From UBA6055 sp965214085 (GTDB lineage Bacteria > Chloroflexota > Anaerolineae > Aggregatilineales > Phototrophicaceae), in NCBI GenBank assembly GCA_965214085.1, contig OZ243937.1, forward strand, positions 1,612,001 to 1,676,000: a stretch of 64,000 nucleotides of DNA. Reading direction: 5' to 3'. The notes under the pieces are model-generated. The model had not been told where the DNA came from and did no database searches. It was given only the letters and a program-made list of their open reading frames with translations. Shown here one piece after another: positions 26,921 to 35,800 of the stretch. The translations under genes and the position numbers were made by a program. The stretch's first letter is position 1, and every line of letters begins with the position of its first letter.

Positions 26921-26944
26921 AGGAGCGCCCACACGCTCCTTTTT
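26921..26944 (+). terminator. Rho-independent terminator after the S1 gene
   Basis: AGGAGCG (26921-26927), loop CCCACA and CGCTCCT (26934-26940) form a 7-bp stem followed by TTTTT. The convergent VKOR gene ends 11 bp further on. Confidence 0.85.
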
Positions 26945-26954
26945 GATTTCCTGC

Positions 26955-27422
26955 TTAGCCCTCCGCCTCGACCGTTTCGCGGTAGACGCGGTAGGCGATG
27001 ATGAGAAATAGCAGCGTGAAGTTTGTCTCGTGGCTCAAACACCAGGGGCAGAGCGCCTCCAGCAAGAAGAACTGCACGTAAACCAGCCACATCGAGAACA
27101 GCCAGGCGAAGAGCCCGATGCCAAAGATGAGCAGGCTGCCGTACTGCGTCAGGAATGCTTGCTTGCCTTCAAACAGCAGGACCAGACCGATCAGCGCGTA
27201 GACGGCAAAGCCCAGATAGGCGATGGGGATGCCGACCAGCTCGGAGTATTGGCTGTTGAGCACCACATTGCAGTCGAAGGGTCCGGCTTCGACGCAGGCG
27301 GCTGGGGCGGCGGCGAGCTTCAGGTAGCTCAAATAACCGGCGATTAGCAAGCCGATCAAGACGAGCAGGAATTGCAGGCCGCGCAGCGTGATTCGTTTGC
27401 GTCCACTGCTCTCCACTTCCAT
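26955..27422 (-). CDS. VKOR-family membrane oxidoreductase
   Basis: Four to five hydrophobic helices with the VKOR signature: a loop cysteine pair (ACVEAGPFDC) before SQYSELVGIPIAYLG, and the active-site CPWC near residue 124 in LLEALCPWCLSHE. Such proteins re-oxidise a DsbA-like partner and pass electrons to quinone, supporting disulfide formation outside the membrane. No fused thioredoxin domain is present. It lies 15 bp downstream of moeA, on the same strand and probably in one transcript. Confidence 0.9.
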   Translation of the reverse strand: MEVESSGRKRITLRGLQFLLVLIGLLIAGYLSYLKLAAAPAACVEAGPFDCNVVLNSQYSELVGIPIAYLGFAVYALIGLVLLFEGKQAFLTQYGSLLIFGIGLFAWLFSMWLVYVQFFLLEALCPWCLSHETNFTLLFLIIAYRVYRETVEAEG

Positions 27423-27437
27423 GAAAGCCTCCTGCGC

Positions 27438-28685
27438 CTAATCGAGTTCTCGTAACAGAAGCACGTCAACGACGGCGCCGGCCGGCAGCATAGTCTCGCC
27501 TTCGGGAATCACCGCCAGGCCGTCGGCGAGCACCATCGACATCAGCGCGCCCGAACTCTGAATGCCGGTTGACCGGGCGACGATCTGATTCGACTTGCGC
27601 TCCAGGGTCACGCGGTTGTAGCTGCGGCGTCCGTCTGACTTCATGTCGGCGGCAAGGGTCGCTTTGATGGCGCGTTGTTTGATTTCGCGTCCGGCGATCT
27701 TCGCCAGCGCCGGGCGAACGAGTACTTCAAAGGTAACCATCGTTGACACTGGGTTGCCGGGCAGCCCAAAGAATGGTACGCCGCGCAGCGTGCCGTATGC
27801 CAGCGGCTTGCCCGGCCGCATATTGATGCGCCAGAAGTCGATGTCGCCCAGTTCGTCCATGACGTCTCTTACCAGGTCAGCGGCGCCGACTGAAACGCCG
27901 GCGGTGCTGATGACCATGTCGGGATTAATCTCCAGGGCGCGGCGGTAAAGCGCGCGGATTGATGTCAAAGTATCGGCGGCGATGGGCAGCCGGATGGGAA
28001 TGCCGCCCGCCTGTCGCACCAGCCCCGCCAATGTGTAACTGTTGGTATCGCGGATTTGGCCGGGTACAAGCGGATGGTGGATATCGACCAGTTCATCGCC
28101 GCTGCTGAGGATGACTACTTTGGGCTGGCGGATGACCGCGACTTTGGCGCAGCCTATGCCGGCTAACATGCCGATTTCGGCTGGACCGATGACCGTGCCC
28201 GCCCGCATTACGCTGTCGCCTTGCGCGATGTTTTCGCCCGAGCGTCGAATATTCTCGCCGCAGCGCAGACTGCGATAGAGCTGCACTTGGGCGGGAGCGG
28301 CGGCTGTGTCCCCCTTCAACCAGTCATCGTCGGTGTCCTCGACCGGGATGACCGCGTTGGCGCCGGCGGGAATGGGCGCGCCGGTCATGATGCGGGCGGC
28401 TTGGCCTGGTTGCAGCTGCCCGCTGGGCGCGCTGCCGGCCAGCACATCCATGACCACCGGCAGCGTTGCCGGGTGGGACCGCTCGGCCGCGACGCTGTCT
28501 TCATAGTGCAGGGCGTAGCCGTCCATGGCCGAGTTGTCGAAGGGCGGCAGGTCGATGGGGGAAACGATATCTTCCGCGATGACGCGACTGTGAGCCTCGG
28601 CTAATGAGACTGTCTCGGCCCGCAGCAGTCGCACAGTTGCGAGGATATTCTCCAGCGCGGCATCGACGCTGAGCAAGCTACTCAT
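27438..28685 (-). CDS. moeA: Molybdopterin molybdotransferase
   Basis: MoeA inserts molybdate into adenylylated molybdopterin. Diagnostic parts are FDNSAMDGYALH near residue 50, GENIRRSGENIAQGD, the MoCF-domain segment ISTAGVSVGAADLVRDVMDELG and the C-terminal GLPGNPVSTMVTFE. It is 415 residues, standard. GGAGGGAAGG precedes the ATG at 28685 (minus strand). Together with moaC and the moaD-moaE fusion at 52.7-53.9 kb it indicates full molybdenum-cofactor synthesis. VKOR follows in the same operon. Confidence 0.95.
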   Translation of the reverse strand: MSSLLSVDAALENILATVRLLRAETVSLAEAHSRVIAEDIVSPIDLPPFDNSAMDGYALHYEDSVAAERSHPATLPVVMDVLAGSAPSGQLQPGQAARIMTGAPIPAGANAVIPVEDTDDDWLKGDTAAAPAQVQLYRSLRCGENIRRSGENIAQGDSVMRAGTVIGPAEIGMLAGIGCAKVAVIRQPKVVILSSGDELVDIHHPLVPGQIRDTNSYTLAGLVRQAGGIPIRLPIAADTLTSIRALYRRALEINPDMVISTAGVSVGAADLVRDVMDELGDIDFWRINMRPGKPLAYGTLRGVPFFGLPGNPVSTMVTFEVLVRPALAKIAGREIKQRAIKATLAADMKSDGRRSYNRVTLERKSNQIVARSTGIQSSGALMSMVLADGLAVIPEGETMLPAGAVVDVLLLRELD

Positions 28686-28716
28686 TCCTTCCCTCCGCTG
28701 CTTGAAGTACGCGCGC

Positions 28717-28725
28717 GCATTATAG
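28717..28725 (-). promoter_or_regulatory. Extended -10 promoter of moeA-VKOR
   Basis: On the minus strand TGC-TATAAT gives a perfect -10 with a TGn extension, about 30 bp before the moeA ATG. No good -35 is seen, which is usual for extended -10 promoters. Confidence 0.5.
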
Positions 28726-28765
28726 CATAGATTAGCCTGCCCAATGCATTAAGAAGCCGGGGGTG

Positions 28766-29020
28766 CAGGGCGCTCGCATCAACAATTTTTTCACCACAGA
28801 GGCACAGAGAACACAGAGTTTAAGTTTTTTCGGGGCAGAACTCCTCTAGTATCGACACACTAAAGGGTGAAAATGCTTCTCACAGGGCTCAAAATGAAGT
28901 GCAATTCCACAATAATTATATTTGTAAGACTATTCTCTGTGCCCTATGTGTTTCTGTGGTTATATTTTAGTTTGTAAAATGTTCGTAGTTTAGCAGATTC
29001 AATTTGATGCGATTGCCCAG
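28766..29020. mobile_element. MITE-like element D
   Basis: Left end CAGGGCGCTCGCATCAACAA and right end (reverse complement) CTGGGCAATCGCATCAAATT match at 14 of 20. The flanks GCCGGGGGTG (28756-28765) and GCCGAGCGTT (29021-29030) match at 7 of 10. Inner arms are ACCACAGAGGCACAGAG (28793-28809) and its inverted copy ending TTTCTGTGGT (about 28936-28962). The part 28799-28879 recurs at 45537-45616. No gene is evident; it sits in the 811-bp gap 28686-29496. Confidence 0.65.
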
Positions 29021-29145
29021 GCCGAGCGTTGGTAGTGTATCGAATTCGGTTGAAAATATATTCACCACAAAGCCACAAAGGCACAAAGCACACAAAGAAT
29101 ATGGCATATCTCGATTAAGTTTCTCGGTGCTCTCGCATTTCTCGC

Positions 29146-29338
29146 AGGGCAATCGCATCAATATCCATAAATGACGAATTTATTTTCAAACTAACAAATT
29201 GTAGGGGCGAGCCTTGGCTCGCCCATGAAATCTGGCAGAAAATCACCTTTTCATTGCGTCCTTTATTGGCATATTTTCGGATAGTTCTCGGAGTTCTTGG
29301 CGCCTTAGTGTTGAAATAATTTTATGCGATTGCCTTAG
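29146..29338. mobile_element. MITE-like element E
   Basis: Left end CAGGGCAATCGCATCAATAT and the right end TTATGCGATTGCCTTAG are inverted copies. Flanks CATTTCTCGC (29136-29145) and CAGTTCTCGG (29339-29348) match at 8 of 10. It carries a perfect 9-bp hairpin GGGCGAGCC-TT-GGCTCGCCC (29204-29223). Its left 62 bp is the inverted copy of 5194-5255 in element A. Between elements D and E a separate CACAAAG-rich tract lies at 29063-29098. Confidence 0.7.
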
Positions 29339-29412
29339 CAGTTCTCGGTGTCCTCGATGGTAAAGTATCTGTATCAACCGAAAAGGATACATTTCCCGAG
29401 CGTTTGAATTTA

Positions 29413-29441
29413 TTGACAGTTGCTCCGCTAGTGGATAGACT
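29413..29441 (+). promoter_or_regulatory. Promoter of the second sugar ABC operon
   Basis: A consensus -35 TTGACA (29413-29418), a 17-bp spacer and TAGACT (29436-29441) precede the binding-protein start by 55 bp. It lies just beyond MITE-like element E. Confidence 0.6.
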
Positions 29442-29496
29442 CTCTTTGAAGTAAGCGGTTTCGCTGGACTATCTGTGCCTTACAGAGGAGGGCAAA

Positions 29497-30795
29497 ATGA
29501 GACCTGTACTTAGGATTATATTGTTGATAACAGCCATTGCGCTTGTTGGCGCGGCGCTGCCAGCCGCGGCGCAGGACGCCGGCGAAGTGACGCTGACGTT
29601 GTGGACGCACGATGGTTTGTACGTGCAGTTCTTCAGCGCGCGCGCCGAGGAGTGGAAAGAGCGCTACCCGGATGTCGACTTCACTTTCGAATTCGAGGTA
29701 GTGCCCAGCGTATTCGACAAGGTCTTGGGCAATTTGGCGGCCGGTGAGGAAATCCCCGATTTGCTGGGCATTGAGCAGGGCGCTTTCCCGCGTTTCATGC
29801 AGGGCGGCATCATCGAAAGCAAATTCCTTGATCTGACCGACCTGCTGGCTGATGACTACGATTTGATCGTGGAGGGGCGGCACACGCCTTACACCTATCA
29901 GGGACGCGTCTATGGTGTGGACAGCTCGCTTTGCGGCGTTGTCTATTATTACCAGCCGGCCATCTTTGAAGAGCGCGGTTTGTCGGTGCCGACGACCTGG
30001 GACGAATACCTGGAGACCGGCGCGATTCTGGCGGAAGACGGCATCGCAATGTCTTACATTGTTGATCACGGCGGCATGTTCATGATGTATTTGCTGCAGC
30101 GCGGCGGCGCGATTTTCGACGAACATGGCGAATTTGTATTGCCGCAGGATGAGAATCGGGCGATCGCGATTGAAGTGCTGAACTTGATGCGCGAGGGCTT
30201 GGACAGCGGCGCGATGCGTTACATTCCCGGCAGCGAAGCTTGGGGACCCACGGTCATCAATGCTTACCGCGAAGGCCAATTGGCCGGCGGAATCATGCCC
30301 GACTGGTATTCCGACTATATCTTGAAACCGCAGGCGGAGGATATGGACGGTCAATGGCGCATCGCCCCGATGCCGAGGTGGGATGATGGCGCCGGGCACA
30401 GTACGTCCGTCTGGGGCGGTACGGGCTTCGCCATCGCCAGGGAAAATGACAACTCGCAGTACGCCTGGGAGCTGCTGCAGTACACCTATGTGACGCTGGA
30501 GAATCAGATCAAGCGCTATGAAGAGATCGCCTACTATCCAACGATGCCAGCCGCCTTCCATGACGAGCGTATCGTCGGCCTGTCCGATCCCTATTATGAC
30601 GGTCAAAAGACGGGCGAGGTCTTTGCGGAAATCGTGGATGATGTGCCGATCTGGTATCAGAGCCTGTTCCGCGCGACTTTCGAGCAGCAGATGGCCGCCG
30701 AGATGGCGCTGTTCTTCGAAGGCGCCGTCACAGCTGACGAAGCGATCGACAATGTGATCGTGTACCTGGAAGACGAAATCGCATTCGCCGAATAA
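29497..30795 (+). CDS. Extracellular sugar-binding protein of an ABC importer (SBP_bac_1)
   Basis: A signal peptide (ILLITAIALVGAALPAAAQ) is followed by a family 1 binding fold: VTLTLWTHDGLYVQFFSARA, PDLLGIEQGAFPRFM, and YGVDSSLCGVVYYYQPAIFE lining the cleft. No lipobox is seen. It is distinct from the 17-kb binding protein and also heads an operon with two permeases. AGGAGGG lies 4-5 bp before ATG 29497. The length of 432 residues is standard. The ligand is likely a carbohydrate, by family only. Confidence 0.87.
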   Translation: MRPVLRIILLITAIALVGAALPAAAQDAGEVTLTLWTHDGLYVQFFSARAEEWKERYPDVDFTFEFEVVPSVFDKVLGNLAAGEEIPDLLGIEQGAFPRFMQGGIIESKFLDLTDLLADDYDLIVEGRHTPYTYQGRVYGVDSSLCGVVYYYQPAIFEERGLSVPTTWDEYLETGAILAEDGIAMSYIVDHGGMFMMYLLQRGGAIFDEHGEFVLPQDENRAIAIEVLNLMREGLDSGAMRYIPGSEAWGPTVINAYREGQLAGGIMPDWYSDYILKPQAEDMDGQWRIAPMPRWDDGAGHSTSVWGGTGFAIARENDNSQYAWELLQYTYVTLENQIKRYEEIAYYPTMPAAFHDERIVGLSDPYYDGQKTGEVFAEIVDDVPIWYQSLFRATFEQQMAAEMALFFEGAVTADEAIDNVIVYLEDEIAFAE

Positions 30796-30858
30796 GTCGC
30801 TAGTCTGGCGCTGGCAGGGCGGTCTGCCTTGCCGGCGCTCCCCAAACTGGAGCAGCAC

Positions 30859-31785
30859 ATGGTTCAGGCGGCCATTTCGCGTGGGCGCGAGGCGCGGGAG
30901 AGCGGCGGCTTTGCCCAGTATAAACTGGCGCCATACGCCTTCATCTCCCCCTTCTACATCCTGTTCGGGTTCTTCTTTCTGGCGCCGAGCGTGATTGCGC
31001 TGGTGTTGAGCCTGTTCCGCTGGGATGGCATCAACGATCCGCGCTTTGTTTTCGCTCGCAATTATGGACGCCTGGTCACCGACAAAGTGTTCGCGCAGGC
31101 GGCGACCAACACGGCGATCTATGCGATTGCGAGCCTATTGATTGTCATTCCGCTGGCGCTGGTGCTGGCTACCCTGCTGAATGCCAAGTCTTTGCGATTC
31201 AGCAATTTGTGGCGGGCGATGTACTTCACGCCAGTGGTGACTTCAACCGTCGCCATCACCCTCGTCTTTCAGATTCTATACGCCAGGGATACCGGTCTCT
31301 TAAACGCGCCATTGATCGTCCTGGGACTGGAGCCAATCAATTGGCTGGGCGATCGCTCATGGATCAAGGTATCGATAATCATTCTTATCACATGGCGCTC
31401 TACCGGTCTGTTGACGATATATTTTCTGGCCGGCTTGCAGAGTATTCCCGAAGAGATGTACGAAGCGGCCTCGATTGACGGCGCCAACACACTTCAGCGA
31501 TTCTTCTATATCACGATTCCGATGCTGCGCCCCATTATCCTATTCGTCAGCATCCTCGTCTTGTTGAGCTCAATACAGATATTTGACGAAATACAGATTT
31601 TGACCCGAGGATCAGGCGGACCAGCTAATTCCAGCATGAGCTTGGTGCAGTATCTGTATGTGCGCGGCTTCACGCGTTTGCGGCTTGGTTTCGCCTCGGC
31701 CGTCGGCACGGTTCTTTTCGCGACGGTGTTCATTTTGTCGCTGATTCAATTGCGCTGGTTCGGCGTTTTCCGGGCGGAGCAATGA
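30859..31785 (+). CDS. Sugar ABC transporter permease, MalF/UgpA type
   Basis: Six hydrophobic helices begin at YAFISPFYILFGFFFLAPSV. The EAA loop is SIPEEMYEAASIDGANTLQ at about residue 200, where the ATPase docks. I prefer ATG 30859 because GGAG lies 6 bp upstream; the TTG at 30829 has no ribosome site. Its stop overlaps the next permease start (ATGA), so the two are coupled. No ATPase gene is present in this operon either. Confidence 0.88.
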   Translation: MVQAAISRGREARESGGFAQYKLAPYAFISPFYILFGFFFLAPSVIALVLSLFRWDGINDPRFVFARNYGRLVTDKVFAQAATNTAIYAIASLLIVIPLALVLATLLNAKSLRFSNLWRAMYFTPVVTSTVAITLVFQILYARDTGLLNAPLIVLGLEPINWLGDRSWIKVSIIILITWRSTGLLTIYFLAGLQSIPEEMYEAASIDGANTLQRFFYITIPMLRPIILFVSILVLLSSIQIFDEIQILTRGSGGPANSSMSLVQYLYVRGFTRLRLGFASAVGTVLFATVFILSLIQLRWFGVFRAEQ

Positions 31786-32627
31786 TGTCGGATCAAGTGA
31801 AGCGCCAGCTAAGTTTGGTCTTGTTGCATGTAGTGGTGGTCACTGGCGCGCTGCTGACGATGCTGCCCATCGCCTGGATGATTTACGCCTCATTCAAGAC
31901 GACTACTGAGATATTCACGTTTCCGCCCTGGTTGCCGCCAGCCGTCTGGTCCTTCGAGAATTACCGCAGGCTGCTATTTGAGTGGACCTATCCGTATTGG
32001 TACATCAACAGCATCGTCTACGCTGCGGTTGTCACAGTATTTGTGCTTTTCTTTTGCTCGCTGGCGGGCTTCGCCTTCGCGAAATACACCTTCCGAGCGA
32101 AGAATCTGCTTTTTGTGATTCTCATCGGCTCGACGATGATCCCCTTCCAGTTGATCTTGATTCCGCTCTTCATTCTGATGAGCCGGATCGACTGGATCAA
32201 TCACCCTTATGCGATGATTGTGCCCTGGATGGCGCCGGCTTTCGGCATTTTTCTCATGCGCCAGTACATTCAGGCGGTGCCGTCGGAGCTGATGGAATCG
32301 GCGCGAATTGATGGCGCGTCTGAGTTTCGCATCTACGCGCAGATCGTCGTGCCATTGGTACGGCCCGGGATCACCACCTTGGCGATTTTGACATTCCTCG
32401 GTTCCTGGAACAGTTTTATCTGGCCCCTGATGGTGCTGCGCGGCGAAGAAGTGATTACACTGCCGGTGGGCATCGCCAGTATGGGATCGGAAGCGACAGG
32501 CAGCGCCTTGCCTTATGGCGAAATGATGGCGGCGGCTACGCTGGTATCGCTGCCGGTTATCATCTTGTTTATCATGCTGCAGCGACACTTCATTTCAGGC
32601 TTGACGATAGGCGCGGTCAAGGGCTAG
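31782..32627 (+). CDS. Sugar ABC transporter permease, MalG/UgpE type
   Basis: Six helices, an EAA loop AVPSELMESARIDGASEFRI and the typical C-terminus GLTIGAVKG. Two consecutive ATGs (31782, 31785) are possible; the second is better spaced from GGAG at 31776. It completes the channel with the preceding gene. The gap to rpoC, 32628-32877, carries the rpoC promoter and leader. Confidence 0.88.
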   Translation: MMSDQVKRQLSLVLLHVVVVTGALLTMLPIAWMIYASFKTTTEIFTFPPWLPPAVWSFENYRRLLFEWTYPYWYINSIVYAAVVTVFVLFFCSLAGFAFAKYTFRAKNLLFVILIGSTMIPFQLILIPLFILMSRIDWINHPYAMIVPWMAPAFGIFLMRQYIQAVPSELMESARIDGASEFRIYAQIVVPLVRPGITTLAILTFLGSWNSFIWPLMVLRGEEVITLPVGIASMGSEATGSALPYGEMMAAATLVSLPVIILFIMLQRHFISGLTIGAVKG

Positions 32628-32690
32628 CGCCAGGGCGACGCTGGGCTCGTCTTTTCCTCAAAGCCCGATGCGCGACTTTTTGGACGCGTC

Positions 32691-32720
32691 TTGACAAATC
32701 CCGTGGCTTCAAGTTACAAT
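32691..32720 (+). promoter_or_regulatory. Near-consensus promoter of rpoC
   Basis: Perfect TTGACA (32691-32696), an 18-bp spacer and TACAAT (32715-32720). The start near 32727 gives a leader of about 150 nt before the TTG start. gyrA has the same box pair and spacer. Confidence 0.75.
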
Positions 32721-32877
32721 CCTGTTCGATGGGAAATCGCCAATAATGCACAATTTGAAAAGGGCTCAGGGGCTGTGCCTTCTGCTGTTCTATTGTCATT
32801 CAAAGGTGATAGCGGTTGCATTTCATCACTTCATCAAGCTTCAATCAACAGATTCATAGCGCATAGGAGGTTACGCC

Positions 32878-35800
32878 TTGGAGGCGAAAGACTTTAGCGC
32901 ATTACGAATTAGTTTGGCTTCGCCAGAGCAGATTCGCTCCTGGTCATACGGCGAGGTCACCAAGCCCGAGACGATCAATTATCGGCGTCTGCGTCCGGAG
33001 ATGGACGGGTTATTCTGTGAAAGAATCTTCGGCCCAACACGGGACTGGCAGTGCTACTGCGGCAAATACAAGAATATTCGCTACCGCGGGATCATCTGCG
33101 ACAAGTGCGGTGTTGAAGTTACGCGTTCTTCCGTCCGACGCGAACGGATGGGGCATATTGAATTGGCGGCGCCGGTTGCGCACGTCTGGTATACGCGGCG
33201 CGTGCCGAGCTATCTGGGTTTGCTGCTGGATGTCAGCCGGCGCAATCTGGACCGGGTGCTTTATTTCGCGCAATACGTGGTGACCACAGTCGACGAGGAC
33301 GCGCGCGGCAAGGCTATCGCCCGTATCGAGAAAGAGCTGCAATCCAAAGAAGCAGAACTCTCGGGCGCCATTGAAGACCAGATGACGGCTTTGCGCGATA
33401 ATCGCGACCAGATCGCCGTGGAATTCGAAACCAAAGCCAAAGCCATACGCGACTATTTTGACGCGGAGTTGGCGCGGCTGAGCGACGAAGTCATGACTGA
33501 GGCGCAATCGGCGCAGACCAGTGTGGAGAACCTGCTGGGCCAGGACGCCACTGAGGTCATAAAGCTGGATTCGGCTTCCGCAGTCGTGGTAGCCAAAGGC
33601 GAGACCATCGCCAACGATCATATTTCCAAAATTCAGACCCTGGTCAATGAGCACTTGAGCTCGATCCAGGGCGAAATCGAAGCCTTGGCACAGGAAGAGA
33701 TTGGCAAGGTCAGCGGTGAAATTGACACCGCCAACGTCGATGTAGACAGCACTATGGATGAGCAGCTGCAAGAGCTGGACGACAAGCTGCGCAACTTGCG
33801 GGAAAGCGCCGACAAGCAAATCGGCGAATTGAACCAGCTGCAAAGTTTGGTGGCTTATTCCGAAACCGCCACCAAAATCCGCAATGCGGAGAAGAAAGAC
33901 TCGCCCTTCATTTCCGAAAGCAAGTACCGGGAATTGAAGAGCAAATTCGGCAATGTCTTCCAGGCGGCTATGGGCGCCGAGGCTTTCTACGAGATCCTCA
34001 GCAATATCAACATGACGAGAATGGCCGAGATGCTGTGGGATGAAGTGCGGACGGCCCGGTCCAAACAGGTGCGGCGCAAAGCGACCAAGCGCCTGCGCGT
34101 CGTCGAGAGCCTGCGCAGCAGCCGCGCTACGGTCATGGACAAAGACGAAACCAAGCAAGAAAACGAACCCCACGGCAATCGTCCCGAGTGGATGATTCTA
34201 ACCGTCCTGCCCGTCATTCCGCCCGACTTGCGGCCGATGGTGCAGCTGGATGGCGGCCGCTTCGCCACCAGCGATTTGAATGACTTGTACCGCCGTGTGA
34301 TTAACCGCAACAATCGACTTAAGCATTTGCTGGATTTGGGCGCGCCCGATGTCATCGTCCGCAACGAAAAGCGCATGCTGCAGGAGGCGGTCGACAGCTT
34401 GATTGACAACAGCCAGCGCGGCAAGGCACTGAGTCGGCGCGGCCGGCGCGAGCTGAAATCGCTGAGCGACATGCTCAAGGGCAAGAAGGGGCGCTTCCGG
34501 CGCAACCTGCTGGGCAAGCGCGTCGACTATTCCGGACGTTCGGTTATCGTCATTGGTCCGAAATTGAAACTGCATCAATGCGGCTTACCCAAGACGATGG
34601 CTTTGGAATTGTACCGTCCCTTTGTCATCAGCCGGCTGGTCGCTTACAACTACGCCAGCAACGTCAAGGGCGCCAAGCGCATCATTGAGCGCGAACGGCC
34701 CGAAGTCTGGGAAGTGCTGGAAGAAGTAATCAAGGAGCGTCCGGTTCTGCTCAACCGCGCGCCGACCCTGCACCGCTTGGGCATCCAGGCTTTTGAGCCG
34801 CTCTTGGTTGAAGGCAAGGCGATACAGATTCATCCCTTGGTGTGCTCGGCTTTCAACGCCGATTTTGACGGCGACCAAATGGCGGTGCACGTCCCATTGA
34901 GCGAGCAGGCGGTAAAAGAAGCGCGCGAGCTGATGTTGAGCACGCGCAATCTGCTCAAGCCCTCTGACGGCGCGCCCATCGTGGGCCCGTCGAAAGATAT
35001 GGTGCTGGGCAACTATTATCTGACCATGGATCCAACTGTCGAAATCGTCGCCTTGCGTTCCCGCGCTGATGAATTCCGCACCGAGAGCGCGCTCTACGCC
35101 GGCGAGCACAAAGTGGGCATTGCCTTCCGCTCCAACGGCTATTATTACGCGCAATTCCGGCACGTGCCCAATAGCGAATTGTATCTCGATGAGACGGCGC
35201 CCGATGCTAATGGTCGCCCGCAGGTGGTCAAGTCAGCGGTCGATCGTACTGTGGCCGCGCTGCTCTCGGGCGAAGTCGATTGCATGTTGGCCAACGCCTA
35301 CGAGATGCGCAAGTATCTGCGCGCGAATGACCTCGAAGATCGCTTGGAAATCACCAACTTGCACGAGCGGCGGGTCGTGGTCGATATGGATGAGGTCGAG
35401 TATCTGTATGGCATTGGTCTGGTCAACTTGCACAGCCCGATTCTGCTGGGCAATGTCTACGATGAGCTCAGCCCGCAGGATGAGCCGGAAATTTGCACGG
35501 TAGGGCGGGCGCTATTCAATCGCATCCTGCCCGACGAAATGCGCTTTGTTCAAGAGACCTTGGGCAAGCGCGGGCTGCAAGATTTGGTGGCGCGCTGCTA
35601 TCAGGTGATCGGCGGCGAACGGACGACGGAAGTTGTCGATGCCATCAAGAATTTCGGCTTCCACTACGCCACCATATCCGGCACGACTATCGCGGTCAGT
35701 GATTTGACCATTCCCGCGGAGCGCGCGGATATCTTGCGCGAAGCCGAAGACGTGGTCACCCGCGCCGAGCGCGATTTCCGCCGCGGCTTGATGACCGAAG

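Noticed and set aside
29428..30858. Long open frame on the minus strand (476 codons) opposite the sugar-binding protein gene
   Set aside because: It mirrors a gene with signal peptide, ribosome site, promoter and family motifs; the antisense translation has no domain and odd His/Gln/Arg-rich composition.
33010..34173. 387-codon antisense frame inside rpoC
   Set aside because: Entirely inside a clear rpoC on the other strand and lacking any recognisable protein features.
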